From Pisolithus tinctorius (taxonomy: Eukaryota > Basidiomycota > Agaricomycetes > Boletales > Pisolithaceae), in NCBI GenBank assembly GCA_024663395.1, contig JANFAH010000011.1:682001-746000 (forward strand): DNA of 64,000 bases, given 5' to 3'. The notes below the pieces were generated by a model. It worked only from the letters and a program-made list of their open reading frames with translations, did no database searches and was not told where the DNA came from. Below are positions 21,231-33,059 of this stretch, piece after piece. The position numbers and the translations under genes are program-made. Numbering within the stretch: position 1 is the stretch's first letter; the number at the start of each line of letters is the position of its first letter.

Positions 21231-23325
21231 ATGGGTGTTACAGGCCTTTGGCAGGTAAGTCTGGAGGCTGAATATTTGTACTACTTTACATGCAAATTTG
21301 GCTTTGGTAGGCAGTCACTCCAGCAGCAAAGAAATATTCTCTGCAAGAGCTCATGGTCAACCACATGTTTAATCCAGATGGTACAAAACACTCTGAGCAT
21401 CTGTTCAGGATTGGTGTTGATGCCAGGTATGTTCCCAAGTGCTCCGATATAATCTGCTAGTCTTGGACTTAAATATTTTTACCTGGTCAGTCCAACTCTG
21501 AAAGCTTATGGATGGCCAATTGCCAGCACTCGTTTCGACATGGACATGCACAGTGTGGGCAGAACCTGGAGTTGAGGATGCTCTTTTACAAGTTGGCACA
21601 CCTGTATTGCACCCCAGCTGATGTCCTCTTCATCTTTGATGGCCCGCAAAAGCCAGCAATCAAGTGGGGCAAGAAGGTTGTCACTATTCCACCATGGCTT
21701 ACAACATACTTCAAGGACTTTGCTAGTGCTTTTGGATTTCAGACACATGAGGTGAGGTTGAACCTATCAGACCAGTGATTGCCAGTGTCATTGTCATTTC
21801 TACAAATTTATTCTCTAGGCAGCAGGCAAGGCAGAGGCAGAGCTAGCTGCCCTCAATCAGCTAGGGGTTATTGATGCTGTCTGGACTGAGGATAGTGATG
21901 CATTGGTATTTGGCACTCTAACTGTGTTCTGAAGGCAGGTGACCAGATCACGCTGAGCTCCTTCGAACTAACTTATTACATTGGTGTGTTAACAGTGACA
22001 ACAACAATGACAAGTCTGTTCTAATGTATTCTGCTAATGGTTTGGCACAAGAGTCCACTGTTGCATTGACAAAGGGTGGGCTACTGCTAATGGCCCTCTT
22101 CTGTGGTGGAGATTATGATGTAAGTTCATGCTTGCCCACTGGCCACTGACAGGCGCTGTGCAACTCACATTGGTCACATGATAGAATGGCCTCTCGCATT
22201 GTGGATGGAAGACAACTCATGTGCTTGCTCAACATGGTGTTGGAGATGAGCTGCTACATGCAGCAACCACTACCGCGAATGAGGATGATCTTACCACATT
22301 CCTTGGACCTTGGGTCAAGCACATCCATGATCTCCTCACCAAGATGGGTTGTAAGAAACTTTCTGCCACCTTTCCAACTGACTTTCCCTCCCCTGCTGTT
22401 GTCCTGGCATATGTTAAGCCCTCGATCACATTCACATGTGCCGATCCTGGGCCTCCTCAAGCCTTGTCAATGCTGCTCAGAATGCTGCAAGGAATCGACC
22501 TGGAACAACTGGCTTTCCTGTGCAAGTTCCGCTTTGGGTGGTCTAGAGGTGGACCACCCGTCCCAGTCCATGCCATTGAATCTTCTGGTACACTTGGAAA
22601 GCTGAAGAACCTGGTCTATGAGGGAGTTTGTATTCGCAATCTATGTGGTGTGAGTAGGCTATACCATGTCATAGTATGAATTTGAAGGCTGCTGTTAATC
22701 ATCATCTCACCATTAATGCTAAATTGCTAAATTGTGATCTACAGATGGACAGAGCAGACTTGGACACTCTAGGTAACATATGCCCCCAGGGTCCATCCAA
22801 GTCTTCTTCCAAGTCATTTCCAGTGCAGCAGGGCTTCATGCTCGATTCAGTTCTCTGTATTCACTCACAATGCAAAGTTGCTGCCTCAGGACAGGTACCA
22901 GTACAGCACTGCTTGGAGATTGACACCACACCATTAGCACTCCCTGCAAAACACAGTGTTGCTTGAGTACTGAGCATGCCAGATGGTGTTCCCCAGGCTG
23001 GATTATTTGCAGATTCCACACCCAGCACTCATCCAGCACCGAGCACTCACTGGGTCTGGATGCCAGATCTGGTGGTCAGGTTTGCACTCCCAGGTTTGCT
23101 CACAACTGGGCTGACGAAGCATGACACCAAGGAACCAAGCTGTTCTGCACACCAAAGGCCAAGTCATGGCAAGGAGATGATTGAATTCACAGACAGCAAT
23201 TCTGAGACTGAATGAGAGATCATTGAACTTACAGATAGTGATTCCAAGACTGAGAGGAAGAATAGTAGCAGTGGTGGCCACACATTTGACTTGGGTGTCA
23301 TTGAGCTCACAGATTCAGAATAAAA
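21231..23325 (+). pseudogene. XPG/Rad2-like nuclease relic
   Basis: Exons 21231-21254, 21311-21426, 21505-21751 and 21819 onward join in frame. They read MGVTGLWQ, then LFRIGVDAS, then LWMANCQHSF, GQNLELRMLFYKL and VLFIFDGPQKPAIKWGK, then EAELAALNQLGVIDAVWTED. This is the XPG N-terminal and internal nuclease domain with its acidic metal-binding residues (VDAS, FDGP, EAEL, TEDSDA). A TGA at 21,930 stands where Arg is expected. Later exons keep GLLLMALFCGGDYD, GLSHCGWKTTHVLAQ and the C-terminal block, and three tandem copies of an IELTDSDS-like motif close it near 23,325. Mushrooms carry many such XPG-like genes; this one is broken by nonsense. Confidence 0.75.
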
Positions 23326-23581
23326 ACAGACATGAAATGCTTGATACAATGCACAATCTATGTCTCATACCACAGAGTTATGTATGCTAGATAATATGCA
23401 GCTAAATAGAACTGCCCTCATCCCTGCCATGCCCATCACTCAGCCTGTGCAGCCATTTTGCGATAGCCCGAGGCTGGGTCAGGACATGCATGTTGCTGCC
23501 TTTTCTGTACATGCACTGTGTATCAAAAGATTCACTGAATTCTTCTGCCACTTTCCACACAGCTTCCTGATCTTCTTTCTT

Positions 23582-25460
23582 CTAAGCCTCACGAAGGAGG
23601 ACAAGAATACGAGTGTAACTCATTGGCCTCCCATTCTCACTAAACCTGTGCCAAAACTCATCTGGGGTGCCTTGATGGTAGCACTCTACAATGTACTGTG
23701 AACTCAGGATTAGATAGGCCCACTTTTGGCCAAGAGCAAGTATGTATACTTGCCTTCCAGCATGACCAGTTGTGTTTGATCCCTTTCCATTGTCAGTTGT
23801 GTGCATAACAGTACACCTTGGGCCAGTATTTGATCACAATTGGATGGCCCTTGATGGTAAGGGTGGACTGGCCAGTCCAATGAGGGGAAGTGTCGTCCCA
23901 CATGGAATTGAGCCTTGGGATGTCTTTGCTGAATCCCACAGCTGTGGGGTCACCAATGTCAGCAAGTGTGAAGGTGAGAACAGTCCCATCACCAAGTGTT
24001 AGCGTGCAAACAACAGAAGATGGATCAGTAGCCATGACAGTAGGAGAGGTGTCCCCACTCACTGGTGAGGGACAGCAAGCTTTGGCAGATGGGGAGGGGA
24101 GACCAGGTGATTGACTTGCAGGGGCCCATGCAAGGCTCATACCTGATGGCACACCTAGTGGCCTGCCACCATGACCTGTTGTTACTGCAACAGCCAGGGG
24201 AGGCTGGTAAGGATATAGAGTGAGAGTTGTTCATGCCTGCAAGGACACAGTGCCAGCATGAGTGATCCTGGACTCAGCGAATGGAAGTGAAGCTGCAACT
24301 GACCCAGTCAAGGACAGCTGCCTTTTCTGCCTGCATTCAGGTGTCTTTTGACCTTTCAGTAGCAGACAGGACTGCAGCATCACTGCTACTGCCACCCAGC
24401 AGCAGTGCCTGATGTTTTGCTGACCACTTTGCAGGGCCTCTCTTGCCCTTCCCACTACCTGTATCTTGAGCATGACAATTTTGAGGGCCTTTGTGAGATC
24501 TTCGTGCACCTGGAAGGACTCTGCATTGGAACAACTCAGCACCCAGTGAGAGACCAAGGACAAGGCAAGCTGTGACTCACCACTGCCAGGCATTGTGATC
24601 CTGGCTGAATGCCTCCAGCCTCTCGAGAAGGACTTGTTTGGTACCAGTCTGGCTCAGGCCAAGCTTTCGACAGAGGGCCTTGAGTTCCTTAGCAGTCATG
24701 ACATTGCTGCATGGTAAACCCAGGGCACCACAGCCAATGATCAGTTCAGTGAATGGTGTCAACTGTCCTTCGAGGCTGACTCACATGTTAATATGTTCGA
24801 CCTCAGGCTGCCTGTTGCAGCTGAACTGGTGTGTAGGGAACAGGAGCACACCCTCACAACTCTGCAGTGAGCAGGGTCCATGTCCATCAACAGATGTGTT
24901 AGCTGCTCTCGCACTGGGACAGATCATCAGGATGAGAGGGATGAAAACAGTGTCACATGTGGCTACTGACCTGAGTTTGGCAGTGGATTGAGCTTCAGAG
25001 GTGTCCCACATGGTTGCCAACTTGAGTTCAGCAGCAGATTGAGCCTTGGTAGGGTGGCTGACCATTGCCACTGCTTGATGGTCAAGCTGTTCAGCCTCAA
25101 TGCAAAAAAATGACTCCTGCACAGAGGGATCATATAGGCCTTTCCGGGGAGGGCAGATCCATGCACAGATCTTCAGGACAATGGGGGAGAAGTCCAGTAA
25201 GACTTGGCTGTAAACTTTGTAGCAAATAATGAGGGAGATGAAGATGGAGATGCCGAGGACGATGCCGAGTGCAGGCAACTCGGGGAGGGTGACATTGGAG
25301 GAGCTCGATGGTGAGGAGGGGACTGTTGAAGGAGTGGCCATTATTGCCTGGTCTGTGGGCAGTGAATCAGCAAGGAGGGGGGGTCCAGCATCTGTTGTGA
25401 TCATTTCCCAGTGGGAGGATGGTGCGATGGCAAGTGACGGCTGGCAGGGAAGTGAATGAA
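23582..25460 (-). pseudogene. SAP-domain protein relic with upstream membrane-segment exon
   Basis: Reading the minus strand, an exon beginning near 25,443 (after a TTCCCTGCCAG acceptor) holds a single hydrophobic helix (LGIVLGISIFISLIICYKVY) and repeated KAQSAAELKLATMWDT / EAQSTAKLRSVATCDT units. Next, residues from 24,699 form a SAP domain (TAKELKALCRKLGLSQTGTK), a DNA-binding helix-extension-helix. Further down come a conserved block RLNSMWDDTSPHWTG and, in another frame, DEFWHRFSENGRPMSYTRIL. The frame changes and stops between blocks show decay. I have seen the SMWDDTS block in many mushroom repeats of unknown function. Whether the membrane exon belongs to the same gene is unsure. Confidence 0.5.
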
Positions 25461-26023
25461 TTAATGAAATCAGATGCAAAAAGTACGTAATAAACAATCA
25501 ATCAGCGCTCTGTTCGACTGAGAGAGAGAGAGAGGCAGAGGTGGGCACAATAAGTGCAGGCAGGCAAGCGACATGCATGCACAGACAGACAATTACCATA
25601 GTAAGCCCAGCCCTGGCATGTGGCCAGGTCATGTGCAGAGAAAAGATGGCCCTGCCACTACCACCATGACAGTTCACGTCATGGCAGGTCACGAGGTGTG
25701 GTGGCACTGCGGTGGCCCCACTGGCAGGTGCCGGGGCATGACAGTGGAGCGTCTGTTCTCAGAGAGAAGTATCTCCAACAATAAGTGAGTGACAAAATGG
25801 TCATTAAAATGTAGCAAATTAAATCCACATCACTAAATCACTTTGAGCTGTGGAGCTCTCCACAGTGCTCCATAGTACACAAAGTCCCCTAGCTAGGTCC
25901 AGGCTAGAGAGATGTACCCAACAACACTTTTTGCTATGTGTCAAGTATGGGGTTACCCTTGGGTGACTGGGCTTCAAGTCTGGGTGACAGGGGCTAAGTC
26001 TGGAGGTCCAGAGTAAAGGCTGG
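25461..26023. other. Intergenic CpG-poor DNA with a short GA microsatellite
   Basis: A (GA)n run lies at 25,519-25,532. Near 25,740-25,770 a short reading VERLFSERSISNN is open but isolated. No gene is supported. Confidence 0.3.
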
Positions 26024-28622
26024 TGTAGGGAGCTGTATACTCCCTGAGGCTGAAACAGGAAACTGTCAGTAAATTCCACTGTCTCTGCAACAAGCCCCTG
26101 TCACTCTATGCCTTCAGAATCCTCTCTGCTTGCTGCCTTGTGTTTTGCCCTACCACCTTTTGGCTTTGGAGTTTCTCCAGACCTCCAACATGACCCCTGG
26201 TTGTCAATAAGCTGATCCAAAATTTTTTGCATTTGCCCAGAGTCATCAATAAGCTGATCTGGAATTCCACAACTGAGCCTCCACCTATCCACATCACCAG
26301 TCATCCATGCCAGTGTCTCTAAAAAACTCCAGTTCACCCTGTTGCCCCAAATTTCTGCAGATTGTCCTTTGTACCTGCAGGCTCTTCCCTTCCACAGTTC
26401 TGCCTTCCTGCCAACTCCACCTCTCACCTGTACAGTGAGGGACAAAAGTATTGCAATGTTTGTGAGGTGTGACTTGCTGCTGATGTAGCTTGCACTATTC
26501 TGCACAGATAATCACAATCCTATACCATTGGAAAGGAGTGACTCTAAGCTTTCTAGAGCACTAAGGTTCAGTCCAAACAAAGAAATTCATGCTGAGATAC
26601 ACCCTATTCTTTCTGAAAAGTGCATTGCAATGCTTTTGTCCCTGACTAGTGAAATAGTGAAAAGTGACCTTTTGATGGGATTGAGGGCATGAAGGATGGG
26701 AAAATATTATTACCTAATAAACCACATGATCTTCCAGATGATTTGTCAGCATGTAAACAATGGCAAACATTGAATTTGTACCATTAACCCTCCCTCTTGT
26801 ACCACAACTCATGAAATCATCACTCTAGCTCACATGGTCATTTTGTCAAGGAATTCTTATCAAATACTGGTGGCCACCACAGTGCCATCAGTATAACATG
26901 CTCTCAGAACCATCTGTCCCTTAAAAAACCTGCTGTCAGTCATTCCCTGGACTGTTTCCCCCCCATGCCTGATGTGTTCTGGGACTAATCAGTACTTGGA
27001 AGGCTGAGAATGTTTTGGAGGTTAATCTGGCACTTCAGAACATGATGGACAAACCAGTCCCCTCTCAACCAATGCATTTCTGGCACAGGAACACTGGTAT
27101 GGAAGTTGGGGTGAGACAAAACCTCCTTGTGCTCTGAGCACCATAAGAGGGTTCACTAGATCTTGCTCTGATCTGAACTGTAGATGACTGGGGAAGGATT
27201 ATTTGGTCATATGTGACCAAAGGCAATATTCAGGGCCAGATGGAAGCACAGGATTCTGCTCTATGGCAGTTCAGTAGCATATCCTTCTGATGACACTCAG
27301 GGGTAAAGAGGATTTTGTCTTGCCCTAACTTCCATACCACTGTCCCTGTGCCAGAAATGCATTGGTTGAGAGGGGACTGGTTTGTCCATCATGTTCTGAA
27401 GTGCCAGATTAACCTCCAAAACATTCTCAGCCTTCCAAGTACTGATTAGTCCCAGAACACATCAGGCATGGGGGGGAAACAGTCCAGGGAATGACTGACA
27501 GCAGGTTTTTTAAGGGACAGATGGTTCTGAGAGCATGTTATACTGATGGCACTGTGGTGGCCACCAGTATTTGATAAGAATTCCTTGACAAAATGACCAT
27601 GTGAGCTAGAGTGATGATTTCATGAGTTGTGGTACAAGAGGGAGGGTTAATGGTACAAATTCAATGTTTGCCATTGTTTACATGCTGACAAATCATCTGG
27701 AAGATCATGTGGTTTATTAGGTAATAATATTTTCCCATCCTTCATGCCCTCAATCCCATCAAAAGGTCACTTTTCACTATTTCACTAGTCAGGGACAAAA
27801 GCATTGCAATGCACTTTTCAGAAAGAATAGGGTGTATCTCAGCATGAATTTCTTTGTTTGGACTGAACCTTAGTGCTCTAGAAAGCTTAGAGTCACTCCT
27901 TTCCCATGGTAAAGGTATCATGATTATCTGTGCAGAATAGTGCAAGCTACATCAGCAGCAAGTCACACCTCACAAACATTGCAACACTTTTGTCCCTCAC
28001 TGTACATGTACCCTCATTCTGTTGGAAGATACCCCCCTTGCTGTTGTTCCTTTTACTCTCATCTACCACTCACCAGTCTATTTCACATGCATCTGTACTT
28101 TGCTGATGTCTGTCATCCTTTCCTTTATTTTCTGGTCTTTTAGTTTTTCCACCCCACTTTACTCCAACTCATACCTATGTCCCATGTACTATATAATTCC
28201 ACTGTAGTGACAGAAAAAGAACCACCCACTTTTGGAGTCACTATCTGTGTGTGTTTCACAAGTTCAAGAGTCCCCAGAGTCTAAAAGCATCTATTGAGTC
28301 TACAGTGTCTACAGTGTTTTCAGTTTTCTCCATGCCCCCTGCATTTTCCAGCCTATCATGTCCTTCCTTGTGTTTCCCTCATCTCAGCTATGCTCTTCTC
28401 ATCACATATCTGCCTCTCAGAATTCCATATACCCAACTTGCTGTTTCTCATGCATCAACAATCCTTTGGAATTAAATTCTGCAATCCTTGCATGTATACC
28501 TTATCCCATCTAGAGTAATCCTTGACTTCTCCTTCCACTCAGCACCCCTTGGGATGATCCTAGGCAATTTTCCCTTTGGCTTTCCTCTAGCTGCATGCTT
28601 CCCAGAAGTTGTGTCCCATACT
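26024..28622 (+). mobile_element. 5' fragment of a Gypsy element (LTR plus start of interior)
   Basis: From TGTAGGGAGC at 26,024 the sequence matches, in opposite orientation, the LTR at 41,979-42,629 / 51,429-52,080. Past the LTR end (near 28,270) it continues to match the first roughly 350 bp of the interior next to the right-hand LTR (CAGAATT..ATATACCCA..CTTGCTGTT, then CAGCACCCCTTGG). Homology stops near 28,620. It is thus a truncated copy of the same Gypsy family transcribed to the right. Positions 26,433-28,002 inside it are a later DNA-transposon insertion. Confidence 0.85.
26433..28002. mobile_element. 1.57-kb foldback (giant-palindrome) DNA transposon, TA target
   Basis: The element starts CAGTGAGGGACAAAAG and ends CTTTTGTCCCTCACTG, flanked on each side by TA (26,431-26,432 and 28,003-28,004). 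Removing it and one TA rejoins the host LTR sequence exactly as in the uninterrupted LTR copies. The left arm (26,433 to about 27,140) is the inverted complement of the right arm (about 27,293 to 28,002) with few mismatches, leaving a loop of about 150 bp. CAGTG termini and a TA duplication point to the Tc1/mariner superfamily. I see no transposase frame, so it is non-autonomous. I found no CG dinucleotide in the parts I scanned. Confidence 0.9.
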
Positions 28623-30994
28623 GGGAGCATGGGAACAAGTCCAGTAGCATGGGAAAGTGATTGGTCTCAGAGCATGCACAGGGGGAAGCCAATCTGGGGT
28701 TGGATCTACCTCCCTTGGTCTCAGCTTATGTGCTGTACCCTTATGCAAGCCAGGGAGGGGTCTGGGACAGAAACAGGGGATAGACTGAGGCTCAGCCTTA
28801 GCTATTGAGAAGACTTGGAGAGTAGTACAGAGCTGAGGGTAATACTTAGTTGATATTCTAACTGGAGTGCTACGAAGTACATACAGGGGTTAAATACACA
28901 AGGCTGGTCTGGAGTAATGAACATAGAGCCAGGCTTGTTGGTAAGCTATTAGGAAGATGATTAGCAAGGTGTGGGCAGCCACAGAGGCTGTGCCAAGACT
29001 AACAGTCAAAGTCCAGGTGGCTAGCATAACCAGAGTTGGACACAGGTTTCATACAGTAAGCAGAGATCAGGCAAGAGGACTAAACTAAATATAGCACAAA
29101 CATCAGGAAACAGACTGGAGTTATGTCCAGGTGACCTGAACATGGACCTGGGAGGACCAGGGTAGAGCAGCACAAGGCCAAGAGGCTGGAGTGGACCAGA
29201 GAGAGGGGTAAAGTTCCAGACTTGAGTTATCTGGGTTGGAGTTGGGTTACCTAGGGCTGGAGTTGAGTTATTTAGGCTGTAGTAGGTCTGGACTTGACTG
29301 GAGATAGGGGCTAGGGTTCTGGATTGGACTGTGCTTGAGTCTGAGAGTCATGTATGTGACACTATGGCTAGTTGCCTATTATATAGAATGGTCACATTGT
29401 CATGGAATTTTATCCTATATCTTACTTACTATGATTGCTATGGAACTTTCATGCTTAGATATCAGTGTACAAAACTGGTCAGACTCTATTTTTCTTGGGG
29501 TGTTGTCCAGTACTCCTCATCTCAATGTTTACTTTGCAGACATGTGATCACTCCACAACTATGTATGTAACAACAGTCCACAGTGGGTATGACAGGGACA
29601 GGAGCAGTAGCATCAATTGTGTACTACATGTAATGACAGGAATGGCAGGATAGGTATTATGAAATCAATCAAGGACAGCCTGAATGTGCTGGTACCTCTC
29701 TACATTCATTTCAACCTCTTGCAGTGCAGCCCTGATGCAAGGAGTCAGTGCAAGTATGATGGCTGCCCCAGTACTTACCATCCTTCATCTGCCCACTGAG
29801 AAAGCTGATTGCACACCATGATAGGGATTATGAAGGATGTTGTTCAGCACCTTCATCATGCCATGGAAAATGGAATTGTAAGTATTGGTGGAGAATTAAG
29901 GCATTGCCTTTCCTGTGCTGTTCTTTGCAAATCTGTCCAACACACAGTGATACTGTGAGAAGTGTTTGAGTGCAGCAACTCAGGATGTAAGATAACTTAC
30001 CATGGCTGCAACAAGAGCTAGACAGGGAAGGGGAACTGAAATGCTGAAGGACTCAGGACACTTATCCACAATTTGATAGGTACTGGTATAGTAGAATTGT
30101 ATGACAGCTTCCTTGAGGGTGGGGTGAGCAAAATTCCTGGTTTTTCTTTGATAGACCAATGTCTTAGTATTGCAGATAACAAACCAGGTAAACATACATT
30201 CTTGTTGAAACCATCACACAAGAAAAGCAAGTTCTCAAGGAGCTTTGTGGCAGCAGTCTCTAGCCATTGTACATGATCCTGTGCTGCAACATCAGAAGGA
30301 GGGATACAGTAAGATTGAATGTGGATGGCATTGTTGCCAGTGTAACTGACTTCATTTCTGAATGCCAGGTAGATATATCACCAAGGAGCTACCAGTAGTA
30401 TGTCAGTAGCTGTAACTGAAAGATGGGACTACTTACAAGGCACACCATATCTTGCTTGTGGTCAGGCCAGTAACTGTGTTGATTCCACTTAACAATGACA
30501 GTGATGAGCACCTCTGTTATGGAGAGGTTGAGGTCATGGGATTTCAATGGGAATGGGCTAGAAAGTGCATGTGCAACCCTGCATTCTTGCTTAGTGTCAA
30601 TTCTGAGATTCCAGGGTCAAGACTGGACCAGAGACCAGTAGTAGTGTGAGGCCAAGGGGGGGTCAGAGTACAGAGGGTAACAGGGAACAGGAAGTGGACT
30701 GATTGGACTTAGCAACTAGGAGTGCAATGCTATTCTCTTGCATGGGGTGCTGTCTGAGATTGAGACCAAGATGGAGGGTTTCAGGGTGAGACTTAGTTGA
30801 TTTCAGACTGAGACTACAGGCGAAGTAGATACAAGTTTATATAACAACAATGAAGTATAGTACAGAGACCAGTAATGCTGGTCTTGTAAGGATTGGTAAC
30901 ACAACTGAATAGCAGGCTGTACTGGTGAACATGACAAAGACTGGGGGACTGGGACAGGGAAGAGAGCAGGTCAGGGATGAGGCCAGGGCAGGCT
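28623..30994. other. CpG-poor transposon debris
   Basis: About 2.4 kb with no supported gene. The part 28,640-28,920 (TTAGTTGATATTCTAACTGG, GAAGTACATACAGGGGTTAAA) resembles the middle of the solo LTRs at 31,184 and 33,936, so an older LTR of a related family may lie at 28,610-29,340, but I could not fix its ends. Around 29,740 a CKYDGCPSTYHP fragment is open briefly. The rest is featureless. Confidence 0.35.
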
Positions 30995-31183
30995 CTACTG
31001 AGTTAGTGCCTCAAATGCACACTGCTTTGTAGTGTCATCCATGCTAAACCAACTAGAGGTTAGACTGGGATGAGTAGACATGAGGCCAAGTCCAGCTGGG
31101 GTCAAGACATGGTTATGACACTTAGCATCTTCAAGACAGTTCTTCTGTACTGCCTTGTAAAATCTCAGTTGTGAGGGTAATGG

Positions 31184-32025
31184 TGTCAAAGTCACACAAC
31201 ACCCCCTTCCTCTTAGGGCAGAGTAGGAGTGGGTTGCACTGTGGAGTACAGCAGTCAAAGTCTGAAGCAAATCCAACCACTGGGTGGCAAGATATGCAAT
31301 GAACAAGGAGCAGAGGAGTATGGATGGAAGTTTCAGAGATTGGGGTTGGAGTCAGAGGTCAGAGGTCAGATGGGAGGGCATTGGGTTCAGCTAGTGCACT
31401 GCCCCCTTGTGAGCTCAGCCCTTGTATTTCAGAGGGAGAGTGGACTCAGAGGAGTGGAGATGAAACTCTGGAGGGAACTCAGAGGGAGTTGGAAGTGGGG
31501 ACTCTATTGTTGATATTTGTACTGATTACATTGGAGCACTATGTGGCCTTATATACAACATAGGTCAAGGGTGGTGTAGTGTAGAATGCAAACCAATAAA
31601 CATATAAGAGGTTAGCAGTACCTCCAACCACAAGGGAGAGACAATAGGGATGATGGGGACCTGAACTGAGACAAGGGAACTACTACAACAAGGGAGAGAG
31701 GGTAAATACCAAAGGAGTGGAAGAATGGAGAAAAACTGACACAAGGGCAGAACCCTATCTAGAATGCAGGGTTGTAAGTCTGACATTCTGTTGAGCCAAC
31801 CAAGGCCTCAGAGGAGGCACAGGTGAGCAGAGGCAGTCAGAATGTAGACAGGGGACCTCAGAGAGGTGCAGAGATGTGTCAGGAGGGTCAGAGGAGCATG
31901 GGAACACATCAGAAGAGGGCAGAGAAGCATGGGAACATGTCAGAAGAGGGTGGAGAAGCATGGGAACATGTCAGAAGAGGGCAGAGTAGGTGTTAGGGGC
32001 TTATGCTGATGTCATGGTCATGACA
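31184..32025 (+). mobile_element. Old solo LTR (842 bp), CpG-depleted
   Basis: The element has ends TGTCA..TGACA and perfect 5-bp target duplications AATGG (31,179-31,183 and 32,026-32,030). Its middle matches the younger solo LTR at 33,936 through GCATTGGGTTCAGCTAGTGC, CCCCCTTG, CAGCCCTTGTATTTCAGAGG and TTGATATTTGTACTGA. Where the young copy has CG this copy has TG or CA. No internal retroelement sequence is present. Removing it and one duplication restores the minus-strand reading EDPLPSQL. A short minisatellite has grown inside it. Confidence 0.92.
31885..31985 (+). repeat. 31-bp minisatellite inside the old solo LTR
   Basis: About three copies of a unit close to TCAGAAGAGGGCAGAGAAGC plus ATGGGAACATG occur in tandem. 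The related young LTR lacks the array, which explains most of the length difference between the two copies (842 versus 714 bp). Confidence 0.7.
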
Positions 32026-33059
32026 AATGGGTCCTCATCCTTAGCTTTCTTGGAGTTACAAGGAGCACTGGCATGCTGAGATACTTCATTGACCAAGTCA
32101 TGTGCAAGGGTTGGATGATCATGATCAGGAACAGAAGGGTGGCTGTTAGTGTGATGGTGGCATTCAAGAATGTTGATGACACCACCACATTGGGAACCCT
32201 AGAATAACAGTCTGAATGAATAAAACTAGCAGGAATGGCCTTTCATACCTCTGGCTGAGCCTTGTCCTTGGATTGCAAGCTTTGCAAAACTCCATTGTCA
32301 TCCTTGTTGTGTAAGCACTGAAACTCATGGTCAGGGAGTAAGGAATTGTGGTGAATAGGATTGCTTGTCATCATTTCTTGGGAGAAGCCTAATAACAAAG
32401 AATATTGAGCTGATACCATAATAACCCCCAATGCATACCAGGGTGAGTTGATTGCCTAAGGTTTGTTGCACCCCATCCAAATGCATTGTCTTCATCTTTG
32501 TCAAACTCATTGCTGGAGACTTCACCAGCCTCTTTGTCTGATAGGTTATTACTTGAGGACTCTCACTCCTCTTCTGAGGAGTGCTCTGATGATGGCTTCT
32601 CAAACTCTTGTGGTGAGTGTTGGCAGTTGCCAAAGTTTGCTTTGATGAGAGAGAGCTATCAAGGGAGGGGTTGATATGAGAGTCAGAGATGGTAGGAGGT
32701 GGCTGGTGGGGAATAAACCAAGACTGGTGGTTGGGCTGGGGTGTTGACAGACAAGATGTAACACTGGGAACTTGTGCTCCCTGAATTGTGGTGATATAAG
32801 GATTGTTGAGCACCTGAAGGTCAGGTTCCATCCTGGGAGGCACAATGTCACCTGATTGCTGAGCCAGAACACTGACCACAGCTCTGAATATGTCATGACA
32901 TCTGAGGCTGACAAGGCAGATGATAATGGCCACTGTGATAGAAATATCCATATATGCACACCAAAGGCCCCTGAGCATCACCACATGACTGTGATGGTAC
33001 ATCCTCCTACCCACTCAAGTGCCCTGCTAACTATGTGGAGTGACAGAGTAATATTGTAA

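Larger units (their letters stand above)
30995..33014 (-). pseudogene. Decayed gene of DUF6532-like type, split by a solo LTR
   Basis: On the minus strand a Ser/Pro-rich N-terminal part (32,331-33,014) leads to a segment reading LVNEVSQHASAPCNSKKAKD then EDP at 32,026. After the solo LTR at 31,184-32,025 the same frame resumes LPSQLRFYKAVQKNCLEDAK and ends at 30,995. The block '(D)PLPSQLxFY..VLEDAK' resembles the start of the DUF6532 domain found in many mushroom repeats; that assignment is from memory and tentative. Function unknown. The region is CpG-depleted and has further stops in the upstream part. Confidence 0.45.

Noticed and set aside
28640..29340. A third solo LTR of the same family
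   Set aside because: The middle resembles the other two LTRs, but I could not find matching ends or target duplication, so it is only mentioned in the gap entry.
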